Assembly: GCA_019095985.1 (NCBI GenBank)
Contig: CM032662.1
Span: forward strand, 34,747,263-34,811,262
Origin: Streblospio benedicti
Lineage: Eukaryota > Annelida > Polychaeta > Spionida > Spionidae
Reading direction: 5' to 3'
DNA: 64,000 nucleotides
The translations under genes were made by a program, and so were the position numbers. The notes under the pieces are model-generated. The model ran no database searches, was not told the DNA's origin, and saw only the letters and a list, made by a program, of their open reading frames with translations. Shown one piece after another: positions 52,118-64,000 of this stretch (the stretch's first letter is position 1; every line of letters begins with the position of its first letter).

Positions 52118-53725
52118 TTAGGCAAAAGTGCTGGCACTAGATCTAGATAATGCGTCCTCTTTGTCCGAGAATAATGCAACTAGACGTTTCCTAAATTGCT
52201 TGTAGAATAGAACATATATCGTAAAATTACAAGCTGAATTTAGTGTGGTGAACGATAAGCTGATTGATTGTAATAATAAAGTTGTGGGTGTGTCCACCTC
52301 TAGCACTGGTAAGGTGATGACTAGTTGGACAAATATGGGAGTTTGGCAAAGCAAAAACATTGTGACGACTGCAACTATGTTGACCGTAGTAGAAAGTCTT
52401 TCCTTCTCCTCTTGACTTGCATGAGTCAACTGCATGTGGTGTCTGGCTGATTTTCTGATAGCCTTCAGCAATAGTACATTTAGAATGGACAGTGCCACAA
52501 AAGGAATAACATATATTAACAGCGAACTTAACCCTATATAATAAACATACTGATAGAAAAACGTATAATCGGTGTACTCTACAAAGTCCGTGTTCTCTAC
52601 AAACTCTTTCTGCGATGCAAAATCTAGTTTGGTCGTAGGATAGATGTCTTTATCATTATGGTTGACACTGCTACTAGCAAACGCCTTTTGTACTGCAGAC
52701 ACAAATGGGATACGACGATGAGTAGAACTTGGTCCATTGGCCATTATACGTGGCCACTCTGTAGGCACTTCATAGTGCTTCGGTATATGTGTTAAACCAT
52801 GTTTATCAATATATGGTCTTGTTACATATTTTCCATATTCATCAATATATTGTCCTGTTACATAAGTACGAGTAGTACTCAAGTAAGATTCTATGCGACC
52901 TGCTGAGTCATACCGTTTTACTTTTTCAATCGATTTCACCTCTGAAGACCTATGGGGTGGTGTATGGTACGGGTCGCATTCATCATACATGGCATGAGAC
53001 TTTTCTTTTCCAATCGATTTCAAACAGGGAGATTTTTTAGGGAGTGGTTCATTGGTTTGTATTGAACGATAATTCCGAGACTTTGTTGTGGCAGAAACGT
53101 TTAGATAACCATGTGGATCGGGGACACCAGAAGTAGCAACGGCAGCAGAAACAATAGCAGAAGCAGTAGAAGTAGCAGGTGCAGAACGGTACGCTTTGAG
53201 ATTGCACACACTATCAGTCGTAACACAGGAAGGAGCGTAATACTCCTGTTCCGTATTTCCGATTGAGATGTCATGAAAAAACCTGGGACAATTAAAGATC
53301 ACCGCTGTAAGGACAATAGCAAGAATTGTTTGCTTTGCTCGAGACACAGTGCACCACGTGATTGATTTGAATGGATAGCAAATTGCAATATATCTGTCAA
53401 AGCTGATAACCATGATGTGCCAGATGCCCACAGTTTGAACCATACTACCAAGCGGCCATATGTACTTGAAATAATCGGAATAGTGTTCGTATGCTTTCCT
53501 GTAGTGAAGCCAAAGCAGAATACCTGGGGTTATATCAATGAGGACTATGTAGATCAGGTATAGACAGTCAGCTACAGCTAGAGATGCTAAGAGCCACGTG
53601 AATGATGTTTGCTTTCTCCCTGTAACCAGAACCATGAGAGCTAGTGAGTTACCGATCAACCCAAATGCACAGAGACATCCATTTACAATGACGTCTAGAA
53701 CAAACCGTGTTAGAAAATAAGTCAT
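52118..53725 (-). CDS. Class A GPCR, FMRFamide-receptor-like, with giant ECL2
   Basis: A complete 535-residue receptor in one coding exon. ATG at 53723-53725; a likely acceptor (gtgttttcag) lies about 20 bp upstream, suggesting a 5' UTR intron. TM1 about 12-34 (IGN), TM2 44-66 (LAVAD), TM3 88-113 ending DRYIAICYPF, TM4 132-150, TM5 394-421, TM6 447-471 (CQTP instead of CWxP), TM7 483-508 (NFTIY in place of NPxxY), and a basic helix 8. IWPLGSMVQTVGIW in TM3 and the TM7 pattern resemble FMRFamide/myosuppressin-like peptide receptors of protostomes. The exact ligand cannot be told. Extracellular loop 2 spans about residues 151-390, against the usual 20-40. It is rich in Ser, Thr, Tyr and charged residues and has four Cys (167, 174, 234, 250). 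TM3 lacks the conserved Cys 3.25. Confidence 0.92.
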   Translation of the reverse strand: MTYFLTRFVLDVIVNGCLCAFGLIGNSLALMVLVTGRKQTSFTWLLASLAVADCLYLIYIVLIDITPGILLWLHYRKAYEHYSDYFKYIWPLGSMVQTVGIWHIMVISFDRYIAICYPFKSITWCTVSRAKQTILAIVLTAVIFNCPRFFHDISIGNTEQEYYAPSCVTTDSVCNLKAYRSAPATSTASAIVSAAVATSGVPDPHGYLNVSATTKSRNYRSIQTNEPLPKKSPCLKSIGKEKSHAMYDECDPYHTPPHRSSEVKSIEKVKRYDSAGRIESYLSTTRTYVTGQYIDEYGKYVTRPYIDKHGLTHIPKHYEVPTEWPRIMANGPSSTHRRIPFVSAVQKAFASSSVNHNDKDIYPTTKLDFASQKEFVENTDFVEYTDYTFFYQYVYYIGLSSLLIYVIPFVALSILNVLLLKAIRKSARHHMQLTHASQEEKERLSTTVNIVAVVTMFLLCQTPIFVQLVITLPVLEVDTPTTLLLQSISLSFTTLNSACNFTIYVLFYKQFRKRLVALFSDKEDALSRSSASTFA

Positions 53726-56700
53726 CTTTACATCAGGCTGTTTTCTGAAAACACATTACAAAAGAGGGCAGAGATCACAGAATGTGTCATATGAATAATA
53801 CATCTTATTCTTTAATATTGGGGTATCATGCTATTATATCCATAAAAGTACTTGTATTATATTGTCTTCAGTGACTCAGGACTATTTCTATCCCGAATAC
53901 AATGCACATTTTGAGAAGTTGGTACTTGATACTGAAAGTATTAGGCTGAAATATGAGTTTCTAACCAGCTACTTATGTGAATGTTTACTTGGACCCAAAC
54001 GGGTTGTTTTTTTGTTTGGAAATGAGAATACAATGTACATCGGGCTTGGTATGGTTGGTGTGTCCTGCACATGTGGTCCACAAAGAATGCAATACATTTA
54101 GTTCATCAACAAACGTATTCATAACACCTTTTAACTCATAGAATGAAGTCACATAAAGAATAGTCTTGGCATTGTCACATTTAAGAATAGAATACATAAA
54201 CTTATAGTGTCATGTATTTCCATTGAAGACATATTCCAGGTGAGTTTCCACATTTTTTGTGTGCAATGTTATTGATAATGGATGTTGAAATAGCGTTATA
54301 ATGCGTATGGCTGTAAAATGGTCTTGGTTTGCAATAGTTTATCCGATGGGCACTTGCGTCCTCACACCAAATGTAAGTCGAGGCAAAATCCTGCAATTTC
54401 TATAAAAAAATGACAGTTTTGTTTTCAAACAATATACAAGTAGTTGTCACAAGTTCATAATTCTACACGAATCCTGAAAGCAAAATAGGTTATGATTCAC
54501 AACAATGTCGTGTTCCTTCAGACCTGTATTTCTCAACGATGTATCTTACTACTATGAACAATGAATGGATTAATTAATGTATATCCTCTTTTACATAATT
54601 ACCCTACATGCACTATATATTTAATTGATATGTTTTTATAAAACGTCACTTCTGTTGAATATAGATTTTTTTTTACAAAATATGATTCTGGATACTTCTA
54701 AGTAATATCCTATTTAAACGTTGGGTGTATTCGTCCAGCCTGTGTGACATATGGGCAGAAAGTGCTGATGAGACGCCTCCCAGCAACCCCCAGTTGTGGT
54801 GCTTGCTTGTACTGTTTGTGTAATACATAATGTACTAGTATGGTAGTGGATTGTCATGTCGACTTTAATGTTAAAATAATATGCCATTAAGATATGCCTA
54901 TATCATTTATGTGTCACATTTTATGTGAGCGTAGAGCTCCCTGAAATACACTGGAAAAGAGCGCTTGCCGGGAGACGTCTATCAACAATTTCCCCTTGGA
55001 TTAATTAATTGTTTTGATATATGTCATACAGGCGTGTGATATTTGGATGTTTTGGCATATGTCATACAGGGATGTGATATTTGGAAAGTGCATTTTTAAA
55101 TTATCGCACAATAGAAATGAAATTGTTGCGTATTGTTGCAATATAAATTGTACTGATTATGTATAACTAATGGGCGCACCAAACTAATATATAACTGGGG
55201 CACGTGTTTCTACTCCCACTGATGACACACCGATGAGATTCTACTGTAAATGCCGAGACCCCTATTCATGGATTGTCAAGTTTGCTTTCCTTTTTTTTCA
55301 TTTTATGCTCGCAAAGTCGTGGGTTTCGGTGAAGCATTATAATGATAGGAAAGGTTAAATTTAGAAACATAAAAATATCAAACACAATCCATAACAAGGC
55401 TTACTTCTGCGCACACAAATTTACTGGAACGTGCTATTTCTTTTTACTTCCTTTTTCTGTGACCACGTCAATCTGGCTGGGATTGCGTAACACTTGATTT
55501 GTTAACCCTACTGAATTACAACAGCATACATGATGATAGTTGATACAATGGCAGGCTTAATTTTGTGAAAAATTCATTCCAGTAAAAAATCTATGCTCAT
55601 TTATCATCTAGATAAGGTTGTTGTGTATTCATGTACAAAACAGATTAAAAAATAAAAGCAATACAGACCGTCATCATGCAAATTGATGTTACACAATCGT
55701 GGAACAACTAATTGCCAACTTTATAATCGTTGCACGGTGTATCTTTTGTATATCTGTTTTGCAATGTTCTCTATGTGCGTGGAAGTTGATACAAATTGTA
55801 TGTGGAATTAGATTTTGTGAAGGAAAATTAAATGCAGCAGTTTTCAAAAAAAAATATCAAAGTGTGATTATAAGACTTTGTTCCCTAGGTTTTTTTCTTT
55901 GTTTTTTATGTTTGCAGGATTCACGTATTCAAATGATATAATATAAACATGGTTGACTACTATACCATTTTCTTCAAAAGTGGGGCGTACCACTCTATTT
56001 GTGTGACCTAGACAAGCTGGTTGTGTAAGGATTTCCATATAAATTGGTTTGTGTCTATCTACTGTAATGGTTTTTCCACTAGAGTAATTGTCTTACATAG
56101 GTAATATATTTGCCGTACCTCGATGCAATAACTGGTGTCGACATCCACGGAGCTACGCACCAGGCTGACATTGAGTACAGTATTGTTCGACTATTTAAAG
56201 AACAGTATAAATAAGAATTACTTGGGAAATTTAATCAAAACAACCAAAATTTGCAACCAGACGCTGTGCCAATTAACAAGAACTACTGGCGCGGGGGGGG
56301 GTTCTGATGCAGCTTCAATGATCTGAAATATCAAACTTCAGCGTAGGATGTATAGTTTATTAATGATAAATAATATGGTGATGATTTGGAGGACGAGCCA
56401 TCATTTGATGACATCTCAATGACGCTGTCAGTTTTATTCCAAAATATTCAATATAGTGTCTATGAATTATGATCACAATACTTCTTAGCTTGTTTTATAA
56501 TAATGAACGCTATAACATCGATTTTGATAAGTACATGTATGTCCAGTCATTATTTATCACTTCATTTCTAGACATGACCAGCCCTAATTACATGAAATTG
56601 ATAAAGACGTACCAATCCGATGTGATTTTGAAGTCGTGGGGTTCTTTATTCTGTCATATGTTTGCAAGATTTCATTCATAGGTTTTGTGGTTTGCATGAT

Positions 56701-57398
56701 GTAGCGTATTTGTCAAGTGTTTGCATTGTGTAGGCTAAATTGTGCTTTTACAATTGTCCGTGGCTCAGCTCCGCGGGCTAAATCATTTTATTCTGTCAGT
56801 GAAATAAGCATGTTTAGACTAGGTAGTTTAAGGTTTTATAAGCATTCACATGAATGAAAATCAAAATAAGCAGGTTGAACTATCTGTTTTACTTTTGCTC
56901 TATATATTCATAACACAATTTTAAAGCATGCCATGAATATGAATATTGGAATTGAAATTTATAGCCTGTGACAATAGAAATGGATGATTCCCAGATTATG
57001 CTGACAATAGGTAAACGATAGTGCGACGTTACTTCATCAGTATTAAGATGTAGTAGTCAAAAACAATAGACAGCTCACATAATTGTCATTTTATTCAATC
57101 CTAATTGTTAAGAAGTTACAGTAAATGATTTGGAACATTGACAGTTTTATCATATTGTTTAAATGCAACATCACAACAAAACCATGGCTTATATAAATAT
57201 AATTATACTAATTTGAAAACAGCCATAATATATCTTGGCCAAAATGGCCTGAAGAAGAGCTTTGTGGGAATTCATCACATGTTCTATCTATTACAACTTA
57301 TCAACTTTCTTTTGTGCTTGGTGATACCATTATAACATAGAATACATCAGCCCAGCTCTATACAAAAAGCTGCAAAATATCCTCAATGTGATTGAGTA
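53726..57398. other. Intergenic between GPCR and RVxF-protein gene
   Basis: AT-rich. The GPCR promoter and 5' UTR should lie at the left edge and the 3' UTR of the 57.4-kb gene at the right edge. No exon recognised. A short tandem repeat lies at 55011-55085. Confidence 0.4.
55011..55085. repeat. Two-copy ~37-bp direct repeat
   Basis: Two consecutive copies of ttttg.atatgtcatacagg and g.gtgatatttgga with a few substitutions. Confidence 0.8.
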
Positions 57399-63538
<6,140 letters not shown>

Positions 63539-64000
63539 GCCAGGAGCACTTGTAATATGGTAGGTTTAAAATGCTGGACGTTGGCGTCCACCATTTTCTC
63601 AGTGGCATGTGTTGATTAGAGAATGGTGGTCAACCAAATGACTGGCATGGCAAAAAAGTGACGGGCGCCATGGGTTCGATATTTTACACCAACCCCAGTA
63701 CAAGTGGCCATGGATTATGCAAAAATGTAATTCAAACAAATGATACGTTCAAAGTTATTTCATTTATATTGACTTTCTTCATTTCACGATGCAGGTTAAA
63801 ATATATTTCTTCTTTAAAAACATTTGCAATAAATTAAAAGAAACAATAATCTAAATATATTGTTGTATACACATATTGATGCTTACACTGTTTGGAAATC
63901 TTAGTAGGACTGATTGAATCTTTAACCTCCGAATCTCTGCACATCAAGCAAAAAACAGCCATGCCGCGCACTGAAAGTGCACGTGTTATTTTAAAAAAAT
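63539..64000. other. 5' flank of RVxF-protein gene
   Basis: AT-rich sequence. It may hold a promoter, 5' UTR or an upstream exon, but nothing distinct was seen. Confidence 0.3.

Overview
This is eukaryotic (metazoan) nuclear DNA. It is AT-rich and gene-poor, with small exons and clear GT-AG splice sites, introns of several kb, long CA/GT/TA microsatellites, MITEs and 5'-truncated LINEs. The gene content (a ciliary-type opsin, an FMRFamide-receptor-like GPCR and an acidic dibasic-cleaved secretory precursor) fits a marine bilaterian invertebrate. A spiralian (mollusc, annelid or brachiopod type) is my best guess, but the phylum cannot be fixed from the sequence alone. A run of exactly 100 Ns at 31500-31599 is a scaffold gap of unknown true size.

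Layout. 1-17.2 kb: no convincing gene. It holds two long CA arrays, a roughly 1-kb direct duplication (about 8.99-11.08 kb) carrying a MITE in each copy, and a truncated LINE (11.26-12.04 kb, minus). 17.2-25.3 kb (plus): nine exons of an acidic, granin-like secretory precursor; its first exon was not found. 25.3-30.5 kb: no gene seen. 30.5-31.25 kb (minus): the last two exons of a class I SAM methyltransferase. Then comes the gap. 31.8-41.5 kb (plus): the last four exons of an opsin, TM4 to C-terminus, including the retinal-binding lysine. Its first intron in view contains a 25-bp minisatellite and a second roughly 1.1-1.36-kb mosaic tandem duplication. 41.5-52.1 kb: no gene supported; it holds GT arrays and a second LINE remnant with a 3' AAAT-type tail. 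52.1-53.7 kb (minus): a complete single-coding-exon class A GPCR with an extracellular loop 2 of about 235 residues. 57.4-63.5 kb (minus): a five-exon gene whose exons join in one continuous frame to a 984-residue protein I do not recognise. It has degenerate internal repeats and a canonical PP1-docking (RVxF) motif; a TA array of about 245 bp lies in its first intron.

How the genes relate. The methyltransferase and opsin are divergent (head to head), and the 5' ends of both are missing where the gap lies. The granin-like precursor, the opsin and the peptide-receptor-like GPCR would all fit neurosecretory or sensory cells, but nothing in the sequence shows that they are co-regulated. The strongest leads are the orphan RVxF repeat protein, the granin-like precursor with a 7B2-like VAKK motif, and the GPCR with the giant ECL2. 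The two mosaic duplications may be assembly artefacts.
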